Assembly (NCBI GenBank): GCA_963575745.1
Contig: CAUYUJ010017818.1
Span: 52,693 to 116,692 of the forward strand
Direction of reading: 5' to 3'
DNA from: Prorocentrum cordatum
Lineage: Eukaryota > Sar > Dinophyceae > Prorocentrales > Prorocentraceae
DNA: 64,000 nt
Below, in pieces: positions 30,250 to 41,815 of this stretch; positions within the stretch are counted from its first letter, which is position 1; every line of letters begins with the position of its first letter. The notes beneath the pieces were generated by a model. The model searched no databases and was not told the DNA's origin. It was given only the letters and a program-made list of their open reading frames with translations. The position numbers and the translations under genes were made by a program.

Positions 30250-31525
30250 CGGTCCTTGTCTATAGATGTGAGGCCCGCGCCTTCTGAAAAGCAGCCTTCT
30301 TCTAAGAAGCCTTCCAACCTCCCTCTGTCCCTTTTGTGCGCGCCGCTAACTATCGGCGATGTTGCGCCGATTCCAGGTCGAGGTTTCCCCCCTGCCGCGG
30401 AGAGGGCGCGCGAGATGCGTGGTGCAGGGTTGGAGGGTGGGGGCCCCAGCGGGGATCGCCGTGGAGAGGAGGGGTGCCTGAGGGAGCGGAGTCATCTTGA
30501 GTTCTCAGAAGAGGAAAAGGCACGCATACCGCTACCCTTGCCTCGTTTTCGCCTTTTTGGGCCGAGGCCCTCGTCGCCACCGCCGGATTCGCTTCGAAAT
30601 GCTAGCCAGACCGCTCTCGGGGAATGGTCCAGGGAGTAAGCAGTATTGGTACCTTTTGGTCTTCCCACAAGGGTGCTTGTTGGAGAGGGGTCGTCCTGAG
30701 CTTTGTCGCTGCTTTGGGTCCTGGGACCGTCTGGAAATGGCTTTCGGATGGGCCGGTTCCACGGCATGCCTCGGGGTCCAGGGGTGTGTTTTTCTCGGGG
30801 CTGGTTCCCTTACTGGCAACGGGGGGGACGACGTGGAGCGGGATGCTGAGGACTGCACCTTTCCTCCCGCTCCCCCATCTCCCCTTCGCTTTCCGTCGGG
30901 CCCATCACCGCCACACACTTCTGATGGCCAGGCAGCATGAAACCAGCGCTTGGCTCGGCCTGGGGTCGTTTGCCCTGCACTGGCGCCTTCTTCTCTACTC
31001 GTGTTGCTTCTGCTCCTCCGTTTCCTCAGTTTCGCTACTTCGTTCATCTTACACCCTCTCCTGCTCCTCTCCCTCTCTTCGGCTTTGTTTCGGGTTGGCC
31101 CCGCGTCGGTGGGCGAAGCACGTCCCATTGGATCAACACAGCATCTAGAAATTAATGCCCTGCTTCCCTCATCGCCCTCCTGATCCTCCTCCCTTCTCTT
31201 GAGGACGTGTGCTTGGCTCAGGGCCATCGTTTTTTCCATTATTCCACCCCCGTCTTCCACAGATGCACATGTCTTCGTTTGCATACTCCGTGGACCTGCA
31301 AGTTTGATTGCGTGTTGCTCTCGGGTCCACACCATCACACCCATGGGCGGTCCGACGCTCGCCGCGCTGTATGCCTGGGGGCGAATGCGTTAGCACGTCT
31401 CACTGTGGCTGGTGCTTGTTCACCTTCGGCGTGGGCCAGAGTTGGCAGCAGCGGATTTGTGGGGCTGACGAACTTGGCAACCACCTGTTTCTCCTCTTCC
31501 TCTCTCCCCCATCAGCGGGAGTTCA
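30250..31525. other. no recognisable gene
   Basis: Moderately GC-rich sequence with several 100-codon open frames on both strands, none with a known motif. A CT-rich part lies at 31000-31200. Confidence 0.4.
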
Positions 31526-31527
31526 GT

Positions 31528-31707
31528 ATCGTTTAACCGATCCCCATCCCCATCCCCATCTCCATCCAGACCCCCAACATCTGAGCATACTAGGTGGGGA
31601 TATGCCCTTCGAAACCTGAAGGAGACGTCCTATATCCCCATCTAGGGCATTAAATCGGCCAGTGGGGCCCTGCCCACGCTAGTGGGGATGGGAACCGGTT
31701 AAACGAT
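31528..31707. mobile_element. MITE-like inverted-repeat element, copy 1
   Basis: Ends ATCGTTTAACCGATCCCCATCC and its complement (GGGGATGGGAACCGGTTAAACGAT) form terminal inverted repeats of about 20 bp. Interior landmarks are CTATATCCCCATCTAGGG and AAATCGGCCAGTGGGGCCC. There is no coding capacity. A diverged second copy is at 34482-34672. Confidence 0.75.
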
Positions 31708-32149
31708 GCTCAGGTCCCGAGTCCAGGGTTATTGCAGGTTTTTGCCTTCGGCACCGCAGGGGTCCATCGCGCTGCATTCCCCTCGGCTTCCCTCCTGCTT
31801 GCGGCCCGATTCGACCAGCTTCGGCATGGGTGTCCCAGGCCATTGCACCCTTATCGCGCATCCTTACTAACAGTTTTGATTGTAGTTTGTCTACAAATCA
31901 TAGACTTTCTGCGCCGTACCGTCTGTTGTCTCAAAAGTGCCCTCACTTGGCAAAATGTTCCACTTTCAAACTGATGGGAAGGACTGTTCCACTGGAGCCA
32001 ATGATTCGAATGCCAGATCCTGAAGCAATCGTGTGCTACGACATCTGAGTTTCGGCGTTCCGGCGCCCCCACCAAGCTCTTAGAGGGCCGCCCCCCCCGG
32101 GGGCGAACATCGGCGCATTGCTTTGCCTTCCGGGGGCCCCCAATCGGGG

Positions 32150-32345
32150 TTGTGACCACACCGTGTGGTGAGTCGGTGGGGATTCGGGGTCACCGCACGG
32201 TTTTGGGACTCGGGTCGTTCTGTTCTCCGAGGACGTCTCGGGCGACTGGGGCATTCGAGGTCCCAAGACCGCGCGGTGATGGACCCTGCGGTGATGTCTT
32301 GGGGGATTTCGAGGTCACCGCACCGTCCGTCGCCGCACGGTTTTT
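32150..32345 (+). repeat. diverged direct repeats (GGTCACCGCACGGTTTT)
   Basis: GGGGTCACCGCACGGTTTTGGG at about 32187 and GAGGTCACCGCACCG...CGCCGCACGGTTTTTTGG at about 32312 bracket a segment with repeated GGTGATG and CGAGGTC words. No gene is supported. Confidence 0.6.
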
Positions 32346-32879
32346 TGGTACTCCAAAGCCCTGCCCCGCCTCGCTTCGCTGTCTGCCGCGTAGGCGCCTC
32401 GGGGTTCGCACGGGCACGTCGGACTGGGCTCCCCCCTCTCGGGGGCTGTGTGGGCGGTGCGCGGGGTCCGCCGCCAGCGCGCCGCTCCTGCGTGCGCCGC
32501 ACCCTGCAGGAGGGAGAACAAGCACGGGCACAAGCAGTCGTCGTTTCCCAGGAAAGTATGGACAAGACAAGAAGGGGGCGGAGAACGAGCATCCATGGCA
32601 TAAGGAAAAAATATGGGGGAGCCTGGGATTTCTGCAGATTTACTGCGTGGGTCCCTGCTGGGATCCTTGCAGATCATGCCACTTAGCGCATCGTGATTCG
32701 ATCGCTTCGCTCATTCCGCTGGCCCATATTGCCTCGCCGCTGTCGTTTGCCGGAGTGTTGTTGTCAATGCGGTGTGGTTGGGCGGCTGCCATTTTTCGGA
32801 GGCGGTGGGTGGCGGGTCAGAGGCCTGACAGATGTTGGTTGGGCTCTCGTGGTTGGCTTCTCAGGGACCTTTGGAGAGG

Positions 32880-33480
32880 CAGTTTTGAAGCCTCTTGGGG
32901 GCCGTGTTGGGGCCTCTTGGGGGCCTCTTGGGGCCTCTTGGGGCTTCTTGGGGTGCCTCTTGGGGGCTTCTTGGAGTGCCTCCTGGGGGCCTCTTGGGGC
33001 CTCCTGGGGACCTCTTGGGGCTGAAGGCTGGACTTTTCGGCTCCTGGTCACCCGTTTTGGGGCTCTTGGGCCGTCTTGGGCACCTCTTGGGCTGTCTTGG
33101 GGCCATCTTGGGCCGTCTTGGGACTGTCTTGGGGTCCTCTTGGACCCTCGTGGGGCGATGTTGGGAGCCTCTTAGGCCATCTTGGAGCGTCGGAAAGCCG
33201 AAAAAGGAGAAACCAGAAAATGTATCCCAAACCTAAAGGAAATCAATTAATTTTGCCTCTTGGGGCCCTCTTGGGAGTGCTTTTTGAGGCCTTTGGGGGC
33301 GTCTGGAGGCCAGGGTGGGCGTCTTGGAGCGATCTTGTGGCGTCGTCGTCGGCCGATCTTTCGAGGACTCCAAGGGCTCCTGGACCGTCTGGGCGCTCTC
33401 TTGAGGCCGTCTTGGGCGCCTCTTGGGCCGTCTGGGGGGCGTCCGGCATCTCTGACGGGCACTTGCCGGGACTTTGGCGG
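32880..33480 (+). repeat. GGCCTCTTGGGG minisatellite
   Basis: The 32885-33020 part is almost purely 12-15-bp units of GGGGCCTCTTGG. Units loosen to CCGTCTTGGG and CCATCTTGG by 33190 and reappear at 33255-33440. Open frames (Gly-Ala-Ser-Trp on +, Pro-Gln-Glu-Ala on -) are repeat by-products. Confidence 0.8.
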
Positions 33481-33682
33481 GGTACTTGTCGCGTCGGGGC
33501 CCCCAGGGGCCGCCTCGCGCACGCGAATTTGTCATAGTGTTAATTTCTTACCGGAGATCTTAGCACGCCTCCGGCCAGTTGGGCCGGCGAGTAAGCCTCC
33601 ATGGTGAAGCGATCGTTGCCACGATTCCATTTTCGGAAGAAGCAGCGACACCATGAGAACAGGTGCCAGGCCCCACGCTCGG

Positions 33683-33990
33683 GAGGAGGAGGAGGAGGAG
33701 GAGGAGGAAGAGGAGGAGGGGTAGGAGGAGGAGAAGGGGTAGGAGGAGAAGGAGGAGGAGGAGGAGGAAGAGGAGGAGGGGTAGGAGAGGAGAAGGAGAA
33801 GGTAGGAGGAGGAGGAGGGTGAGGAGGAGGAAGAGGGAGGGGGTAGGAGACGGAGAAGCGTGAGGAGGAGGAGGAGGAGGAGGAGGAGGAGGAGGAGGAG
33901 GAGGAGGAGGGGTAGGAGAAGGAGGAGGGTGAGGAGGAGCGGAGGAGGAGGAGGAGGAGGAGGCGGAGGAGGAGGAGGAGGAGGCGGCGA
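33683..33990 (+). repeat. GGA-rich polypurine tract
   Basis: About 300 bp of GGA/GAG units with GGGGTAGGAGGA interruptions, followed to 34200 by very GC-rich sequence. Confidence 0.9.
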
Positions 33991-34237
33991 CAGGCGCTCG
34001 GCTCCCCGCCGCCCGGCGGGCCGCTGCCCAGCGGCGGCACGGCGCGGCCGCAGCCGCGCGGGCCCGCGCCGCGCCGCGGCGCCTCGCAGCAGCGGGCGCG
34101 GCGGTCGGGGCGCGCCGCGGCGGCCGCCGCCACGCCGCCGCCGCGCGGCGCGGGCGAGCGGCCTGCCCGGGGGCCGCGCGTGGACCCCCTGCTGCGGCAG
34201 GTGGTGCAGGAGACCTGGCTTCCAGTCGGGCGTGTGC

Positions 34238-34425
34238 CCCTGCAGGAGGATTTTCGACGAAACCTAAAGCCTACCCCAAAATATATCAAAAAGGTCCCAA
34301 AAAAAAATACCCAAAAAATAGTCCCCAGGCTATTTCTAGATTATTTTGAAATTATTTGGGTGTATTTTTTATTTTTCGTTGAAAATCCCCCTGTGGGGGG
34401 ACACGCCCGACATAAGCCTGGCTGC
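34238..34425 (+). repeat. dispersed repeat module, copy B
   Basis: CTGCAGGAGGATTTTCGACG, then an A/T-rich stretch with T-rich runs, then GGGGACACGCCCGACATAAGC at 34399-34419. Same order as 1965-2117. Confidence 0.65.
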
Positions 34426-34481
34426 TGTCAGGGTCTCGGTGCGGAGGGTGCTGTGTCGTCGGCGCCTGGGGCCGAACGTCG

Positions 34482-34672
34482 GTATCATCGTTTCACCAAT
34501 CCCCATCCTCATCCCCATCCCCTTCGAGGCCCCCAGCAAATGACCCCCCCAGTTGGTGATGCACCCCTCGAAACCCGGAGGGAGCGGCCTATATCCCCAT
34601 CTAGGGGGGTAAATCGGCCAGTGGGGCCCAGGCCACTCCGCTGGGGATGGGGGTCGGATAAACCATGCTCAG
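34482..34672. mobile_element. MITE-like inverted-repeat element, copy 2
   Basis: Same landmarks as 31528-31707: CCAATCCCCATCC at one end, CTATATCCCCATCTAGGG, AAATCGGCCAGTGGGGCCC, and a closing GGGGATGGGGGTCGGATAAAC. It is diverged by substitutions and small indels. Confidence 0.7.
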
Positions 34673-35427
34673 CTCTGTCGTCGGTGCCCGGGGCCGAACG
34701 CTAAACCCGTGAGCGCTTGAAGGTCGCCGTCGAGCGTTGCCACCCTTTGCGTTCGGTGCTCGTCCTGGCGGCGCCATGGCAATCTCAGATCAAGGCTGAG
34801 GGGGAGCAATTATTGATATGCTTGATCTGGCACGCCCCGAACGCTAGCTCCTTTAGTGTTTGGCGGAATGCTCGCTTATGCATGCAGGGACAGAGCTGAT
34901 ACTGGCGCAATATCCAATAGGAGACGCTGCGGGCGACGAATGTGAACTTCGGATTCGTACAACTTCTCTGTGGGCGAAGGATAAAACAAAGCATCGTCGG
35001 CCAAAGATGGCAACCGCCGTCGGTCGACGAATAGCAGGCAACGGGCGGAACTGAGACGCGGCCACGGAGGCCGACGGCCGACGACGAGCGCTGTTCCCTG
35101 CTCGCGGAGAGGACGGGGGAGGGAGGGTGCCCTGTATTATTCTGGGGCTCACATTACAATGGATGTGGTTACGCCGGGGTGTGGTTTGCGATCGGCGCCG
35201 TTCGGGCTTATAGGGGGTTACCGCGGTGTGCAAAATGTTTGATGTGCCGTCGTCGGGTCGCGGTGGGATCTCAGTCGAGGTTCTCGCCCGCGCACCCCCC
35301 CAGGCGCAGGAAGCAAACCACACCCGTTGCAAACCATATCCTTCGAAGCCGCATACGCTTGGCCACGCCGCGTCGTGGTGAGGTGGATTGAGACCTAGAC
35401 CCATCGCCGTCATCCTCGTCGTCGTCT

Positions 35428-35530
35428 TCCTCCTCCTCCTCCTTCTCTTCCTCCTCCTCGCCCTCCTGATCCTTCTCTCCCTCCTCCTCCTCCTCCTCCT
35501 CCTCCTCCTCCTCCTCCTCCTCCTCCTCAA
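35428..35530 (-). repeat. CCT (GGA) microsatellite
   Basis: CCTCCTCCT units with a few interruptions; the last 45 bp are pure. Confidence 0.9.
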
Positions 35531-35547
35531 GTGGTGGGGTGGGGGGT

Positions 35548-35652
35548 TCGAGGTTCGCGGTTCAAGGATCTGGATCGTTTCCGTTGGTTCTCGGTGGTTC
35601 TCCAGCCTCGGGATGCTCTCCGACAGCATGCGCCTCGCCGACCTCCTTCGGT
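35548..35652 (+). repeat. third copy of the 30035-30245 repeat
   Basis: TCGAGGTTCGCGGTT...TTCTCGGTGGTTCTCCAGCCTCGGGATGC...GCGCCTCGCCGACC matches the tandem pair at 30035-30245 in order of landmarks. Confidence 0.6.
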
Positions 35653-35949
35653 GGTGTCCGGACCCACCCGAACGGCCGCCCAGAACCCAGGGACAACGTT
35701 TGGCCACGCTGTGACCGGGGAGGGGGCTGATATCGGTCGGCGCTCTTGCGCCAGATACAGTTATACAAATATACGTGTATTCGCTTAACGGCTGATCAGG
35801 TAGCGTTGTGCACCCACAAGTAGCGTTGCACTCGCTCAGAGGATGATGTAATCGCATAGGTTGGATAGCTTAGTCGCAGGCGGCCCAACTAACCTAGCGC
35901 GCATCTTGGACGCATTCTGCACTTCGGCTACTTGTAACCGGGCGAGGGG

Positions 35950-36219
35950 GTCCGGGCCTTAGTGGGCCCTGGAAACGACAGGGCCGTTTTTGCTACCGGT
36001 TCCGTTTTGCCGTTTTGTTGCCGGTTCCGACGCCGTTTTGTTCGCCGGTTCCGTCGCCGTTTTCTTGCCGGTACGGGCTCCGGTTCTAATCCTGGAGCCG
36101 TTTTTGTTACCGTTTCCGGTCGCCGTGTTTTTTTTACCATTTCCATTTTCAAAGGACATTTTTGGGGAAACGGTGAAAAAACGGCCCTGCCGTTTCCGGG
36201 GCCCACAAAGGTCCGGGCC
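35950..36219. mobile_element. MITE-like element with about 42-bp inverted termini
   Basis: The left terminus (35950-35991, GTCCGGGCC...GGGCCGTTTTT) and right terminus (36176-36219) are inverted complements with about five mismatches. The interior is a degenerate GCCGTTTTGTTGCCGGTTCC repeat. There is no reading frame of note. Confidence 0.75.
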
Positions 36220-36333
36220 ACGGGGCGGTCAGAAAACGATTCGAAAAACGGATCCCAGGAATGGCGTCGAGAACTCTTGGGCCCCACGTTGTGAAGCAAT
36301 CACGACGGCAGGGGATTAAGGAAGAGTCGGGTT

Positions 36334-36572
36334 GACCCAAAAGGTCCAGCGACATGGGGGTGGTGCAATAGTCTTGGTGCAACAGATTAATGAGGTTGCA
36401 GTACATCCGGGGCGTTCGATACATTCCGAGGCGCAAATGTAATGCAGGATTTTCGCATGCAATGCATTGCCTTCAGCGCAACGCAATACCATTTTCCGGC
36501 GCACTACATTTGCGATACAATTGCCGCAAAATCTTTTGCACCACCCCCATGTCGCTGGACCCCTTTTGGGTC
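36334..36572. mobile_element. MITE-like element with about 37-bp inverted termini
   Basis: GACCCAAAAGGTCCAGCGAC plus ATGGGGGTGGTGCAA at 36334-36369 is complementary to 36536-36572 apart from a short GG indel. Interior words GCGCAAATGTAATGC and CACTACATTTGCG give a second, inner inverted pair. It lies 115 bp from the preceding element but has unrelated termini. Confidence 0.8.
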
Positions 36573-36737
36573 ACCTAAAAGAGCAGGAGGGGGCGGCAAA
36601 AAGGACGAGAGGAGATCTGGGGAGTGCAAGTCGAGCTGACGGACGGCCTCTATGGCTCCATGGCGTGTCTCGTCCTCTTTGGGCATCCTGGAGGCTTCTC
36701 CTCGCTGCCCCTGGATCCGCCCCGGGAAACGGGTTGG

Positions 36738-37725
36738 GACGGAGGAGGAGGAGGAGGAGGAGGAGGAGGAGGAGGAGGAACAGGAGGAACAGGAGGAGGT
36801 GGAGGGGGAGAAGGAGGACGAGGAGGAGGAGGGAGGAGGAGAGGAGGAGGGAGGAGGAGGAGGAGGAGGGAGGAGGACGAGGAGGAGGAGTCGGAGGAGG
36901 AGGAGGAGGGGGAGGAGGAGGAGGATCAAAGAGGAGGAGGAGAGGAGGAGGCGGAGGAGGAGGAGGGGAGGAGGAGGAGGATGACGAGGAGGAGGGGGAG
37001 GAGGAAGGAGGAGGAGGCAGGAGGAGGGGGAGAAGGAGGAGGAGGAGGAGGAAGAGGAGGAGGAGGACGAGGAAGAGGAGGAAGAGTAGATGAGGCGGAG
37101 GAGGAGGCGGAGGAGGAGGTGGCGGAGGACGAGGAGGAGGAGGAGGAGGAGGGAGGTGGAGGAAGAGTTGGCGGACAGCAGGAGGAGGAGAGGAAGGAGG
37201 AGGAGGAGGAGGCGGAGGATCAAGAGGAGGGATCCGAGTGGAGGCATAAGAGGAGGGGCGGGAGGAGGAGGGGAGGAGGAGGAGTAGGAGGAGGAGGAGG
37301 TGGAGGAGGAGGAGGAGGAGAGGAGGGAAGGAGGAGGAGGAGGAGGAGGAGGAGGAGGAGGAGGAGGAGGGGGAGGAGGAGAGGAGGAGGAGGATGGGAG
37401 AGTAGGCGCAGGGGAATGAAGGACAGGAGGTGGGGGATGGAGGAGGAGATGAAGGGGAGGAGGAGGGGGGATGAGGAGGAGGGGACGAGGAGGAGAGGAG
37501 GAGAGGAGGAGGAGGAGGGAGGGAAAGGAGGATGAGGAGGAGGAGGAGGATGAGGAGGAGGCGGAGGAGGAGGATGGCAGTGATGTGGAGGGGGAGGACG
37601 GCGGGAGGAGGGGGGGGGGAGGGGGAGGGAGGGGGAGGGAGGGGAAGAGGAGGAGGAGGAGGAGGAGGAGGAGGAGGAGGAGGGTGAGGCGGAGGACGAG
37701 GAGGAGGAGCAGGAGGATAAAGAGA
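36738..37725 (+). repeat. polypurine GGA tract, nearly 1 kb
   Basis: GGA/GAG/GAA units run with only scattered C and T. The strand asymmetry is extreme. Poly-Gly, poly-Glu and poly-Arg frames on + and poly-Ser/Leu/Pro frames on - are artefacts. Confidence 0.95.
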
Positions 37726-37884
37726 AAGAGGGGGAGGGGGAGGGGCAAGGCAGGTGCGCTCGCGTCATATCTGACGTCCTACCCCTCCCTCCCATCCCGT
37801 ACCATGGCGCTGATTTTCTCTATCCGCGGACGCGTGTCGTAGCGGACCTACGGCTCCGCGCGCGCGTGCGTAGTGGGTGGTGGT

Positions 37885-38096
37885 GCGCGTGCGTGCGTGC
37901 GTGCGTGTGTGCGTGGTTGTGGTTGTGGTGGTGGTGGTGGTGGTGGTGGTGGTGGTGGTGGTCGTGGTGGTGTTGGTGGTGGTGGTGGTGGTGGTGCTGG
38001 TGGTGGTGCTGGTGCTGGTGCTGGTGGTGCTGGTGGTGGTTGTGATGGTGGTGGTGGTGGTGGTGGTGGTGGTGGTGGTGGTGGTGGTGGTGCGGC
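37885..38096 (+). repeat. GTGC then GGT/GCT microsatellite
   Basis: GTGCGTGC units lead into about 60 GGT units with GCT, TGT and CGT interruptions. Confidence 0.9.
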
Positions 38097-38117
38097 GCAG
38101 TGGTGGCGGGCGGATGG

Positions 38118-38280
38118 GCGCGCGAGAAAGAGGCCCGCGCTGGGGCGAGAACGCCATCCTGAACGACGTAGGACAAACACCGATCCGAAAATGAGGCCCA
38201 CGCTGCAGCGGGAGCACGATTCGGAACGATTCGGGAGCAGAAATGAGGCCGACGCCTCAGCGAGAGCAGCATTTTGGAAA
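38118..38280 (+). repeat. three diverged direct repeats
   Basis: AAxxAGGCCCGCGCTGGGGCGAGAAC, AATGAGGCCCACGCTGCAGC and AATGAGGCCGACGCCTCAGC start near 38124, 38189 and 38242, each followed by a GATT/ATTTTGG end. Confidence 0.6.
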
Positions 38281-38397
38281 AAATGCAGGCGAAAACCCGT
38301 TTCCTGGGAATCCTGTGTGTAAAAAAACAGTACGCGGGGGGGGGGTCGGCGATCACCCAACCGCCATCAGGGGAAGAGGGAGAGTATTTTCATATTG

Positions 38398-38475
38398 AGT
38401 AATTGTGGAGGGGGGAGGGGGGGGAGGGGGGGAGGAGGAGGAGGAGAGGAGGAGGAGGTGGAGGAGGAGGAGGAC
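38398..38475 (+). repeat. G/GGA-rich tract
   Basis: Runs of G6-G7 pass into GGAGGA units. Confidence 0.85.
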
Positions 38476-38606
38476 CGTTGCCTTTTTGGCTGAAGTGCGA
38501 AACCGTCACCCTGCGGTTTCATGTTTGCTAGCCGAGGGGGGGGGGCTGAAAGCCTCCGAAGACCGTTGAACGGGTCAGTATTTTCGCGGATCCACATATA
38601 CACTTC

Positions 38607-39137
38607 GTGCCCACAGGACTACCACGCAAGATTTCTCATTCGTGTTTTGTTTCCGCGACGGGAGATCCATCAGCGAACCAGGGTCTAGATGGGCTTATGA
38701 GCAGCAGGGCGAACATGCAAAAACGGACAGCCGAATTGGAACACGCAGGTGGATTGTACGAAAGGCGGGAACCATTGGCGAGCATCCGACGGGCAGTTCA
38801 ACAACAACCCGAACGACAAGCGCCTTCAGAGTTCGCCAGGCGCCCATGGGAAGACGAGGGGAAGCTAACGGCTGCCCCCCCCACCAGGAGCAGTTTCGCA
38901 TGCAGACTGCAAGCCGCTCGCCCCGAAGCCATACGAGAGCGAGGAGAGGATCTATTACAAAAAGGCCAGGTCCAAGTTGAACTTGCTCCAACACAGGTAC
39001 TAGATAGCCTGTGCCAGGCCATGGAGGAGCCAACCCGGGATATGACCAGACATCTATATGTATTGATGAGGATGTTGCGTCCAGAAGTCATTGGGAAGGC
39101 AATCAATGTGAGTGGACAGAGACGACGGTCGCGATAA
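38607..39137 (+). CDS. uncharacterised open frame, 176 aa
   Basis: An ATG-started frame of ordinary composition (not a repeat by-product), hydrophilic and mostly helical in character, for example RRAVQQQPERQAPSEFARRP and EELAP-like acidic parts near the middle. No known domain was recognised and no neighbour explains it. It might be part of a decayed retroelement. Coding status is uncertain. Confidence 0.25.
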   Translation: MPTGLPRKISHSCFVSATGDPSANQGLDGLMSSRANMQKRTAELEHAGGLYERREPLASIRRAVQQQPERQAPSEFARRPWEDEGKLTAAPPTRSSFACRLQAARPEAIRERGEDLLQKGQVQVELAPTQVLDSLCQAMEEPTRDMTRHLYVLMRMLRPEVIGKAINVSGQRRRSR

Positions 39138-40950
39138 TGATGTTGAGGGCCGAAGCGGTAAGCAAAGTTGTACGAACCAAGAACGAGACGTACGGAACAA
39201 AGGGTGGCCATGATGGACATTTGTAGGATCAGCTTGGCGCCCTTGAACACAGCCAGCCCGGCATTCACGAAATGATAATGCAATTGAAGCAGACGTCCTA
39301 TCAAACAGCACAGGCACACGCAGAACATATGGAGATGCTCAGAGTTCTGCCAATAAAGACTGAGCATGGAACATCGTCAGACAGCCACGCCTCCAGGGTC
39401 TCATATGTCCTCAGCCCAGCCAAATCGTGCGGCATCGGTCTCGGCAGGGGATGGGCTCCCGACGATATCGCAGGCCGACATCACCCAGTGGCTGGTGCAG
39501 AGACAGATGCACCCCCGTAGCGCAGCAGATGGCACACATGTAGACGATCATGGGGGGGGTTCGTGAACCGGCGGCAGCCAGTGCAGCAGCCGCAACAAAA
39601 AACCCCCCAGCCACCGTTAGCGCCAACAGAGAAGGCAAGTCCTTCACCGATGTAGTTTTGCCGCCGACGGAGCCTATCAGACGGACGCCCTCATCCCCAA
39701 CAGAGGTGCCCACAATGGTAGCCACGCCAAGGAGTGGGAGGCGACAGGGGATAGTCCGACAGAAGGCGCAACAGTTCTAGAACAGCGGATCCGACGAGGC
39801 ATTCTCGCTGGGACCCGTCAGAAGGAGCCCTCACTCACGCAGTCCAACCACGCGAGCGGCACGGGCATCACCAGTCCAGAGCAATATCCAAACATCGGCC
39901 ACAGACGGTGCGAGGACCGCGTCGACGATGCCGTTCGGACGCAGAAAGCAACAGCAGGAGCCGAACAATGCCACGCAGAGTAGAGCGCCGAGCCAGGACG
40001 AGTGGAACGGACGCAATGTCGACAGCGACCCCGACAGCGCCCAACGCGGATCTGAACCACAATCGTCTTGATAAACCTGACAGTGACCAGCGGCCAAATC
40101 AGACCATGTACATCGATTATATAGAGTTCTCTCAGCCACCCCAGGTCGGCCACATAATTGGTAACGCGTCGCAGCAGAGTGTCGACTCCAGCGCGGCTTT
40201 GCAACGCCATTCCATGGAGCTTGACTCGCCCGACCCCCCCCGCCCGCCCCTCCAGGGGCGAGGGTGGGAAGGGGCTGACCCCCCGAGAATTTTGGGGGGG
40301 ATGGCCAGATCTGGTTCGGATCCATAGGGATTCTCGGACTCCGATCGCCGCGCCGATAGTGAGTGGGCGATGTCCCGAGCGACCACGCAGGTCGCGGAAT
40401 TGGGCAAGAAGGAAGTGTCTTTCAACGCCTCTCAAGGGATGGTTGCACAGGCAGCCTTGACACACCGACTGGCCAGACCGGCTTCCATGAGCGCGCCAAG
40501 TTCGGCCTGGACATGCGCCCAGACAGCGAGCGTGTGACCCGCCGCGTCGCAGTCGTCGTTGACGGGACATTCGACGACGCGCAACTCATCGCAGCGTCCT
40601 GGGCAACCGCCGCCACTGCCAGGACTCAGCGGGAACCCTTCATGCGTCGTGTGCTTGAACGGGGAAATTTCCGGCATCGGCCGGGGCCCCGCTCGACGTT
40701 TCAGGTTCAGTGGCGCCTCCCCCGAGATGGGGGCCACTGCGCGTACTTTCCTTCGGGTCGGTGCCCGGCAGCCAGGCCCTGTCCATAGTTCCGCCGTCGA
40801 GTCAGACTCTGTCCGCCGCGGCGATTCAGATAGCGGAGGGGGCTGCTTGGTCGGAGGCGCGCCCGAAGTGCGAGGGCCCTAGTCCAGGAGTTTAAAGCTG
40901 CGCGCGGTGTTTCTTACCACTTGCAAGCACGGCGCGCCGCATTGAGCTCG
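39138..40950. other. no recognisable gene
   Basis: Open frames of 100-250 codons occur on both strands (for example 39818-40570 - and 39908-40327 +) without recognisable motifs. A C-rich/G-rich inverted block lies at 40227-40310. Confidence 0.35.
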
Positions 40951-40978
40951 CCCCTCGAACGAGCTCACCACAGGAGGG

Positions 40979-40983
40979 AGAGA

Positions 40984-41051
<68 letters not shown>

Positions 41052-41096
41052 AACAAAACCAAAGGAAAACGAGAGAGGATGAGAGAAGAGAGAGAG

Positions 41097-41128
<32 letters not shown>

Positions 41129-41212
41129 ACAAAAAAGAAAGGGAGAGAGGGAGGAGAGAGAGAGAGAGATGAGAGATGAGAGCGAGAGAGAGAGAGAGAG
41201 AAAAAAAGAGAG

Positions 41213-41244
<32 letters not shown>

Positions 41245-41268
41245 GAGAGAGAAATAAAAAATACATAC

Positions 41269-41302
<34 letters not shown>

Positions 41303-41445
41303 TAGAGAGAGAGAGAGAGGACGAGAGAGAAATAAGGGACGTAGAGAAAAGAGAGAGAGAGAGATGAGAAAGAGAGACGAGAGAGAGAAGAGAGAGAGAT
41401 GTGGAGAGAGGGAAAAAAAGAGCGAGAAAGGAGAGAGAGAGAGAG

Positions 41446-41485
<40 letters not shown>

Positions 41486-41527
41486 GAAAAGATAGGCGAC
41501 GAGAGAGCAAGAAAAACAAATTGAAAG

Positions 41528-41567
<40 letters not shown>

Positions 41568-41673
41568 CGAGAGAGAGAGAGAGAGGAGAGAAACAAAAAA
41601 AACACAAAGAGAGAGAGAGATGAGAGAGCAGAGAGAAGAGCAGAGAGAGAGAGAAAGAGAGAGAAAGAGAGAG

Positions 41674-41771
<98 letters not shown>

Positions 41772-41773
41772 AA

Positions 41774-41813
<40 letters not shown>

Positions 41814-41815
41814 TC
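40979..41815 (+). repeat. GA microsatellite, about 835 bp
   Basis: GAGAGA units with AAA, GGA and TATATA interruptions; the stretch 41678-41765 is nearly pure. Long Ser-Leu frames on the minus strand are artefacts. Confidence 0.97.

Noticed and set aside
29471-30265. 264-codon open frame and its overlapping neighbours
   Set aside because: Composition is low-complexity and frames are open on both strands over poly-C and repeat sequence; no motif.
36504-37748. Long Ser/Leu/Pro and Gly/Glu/Arg open frames on both strands
   Set aside because: By-products of the GGA tract.
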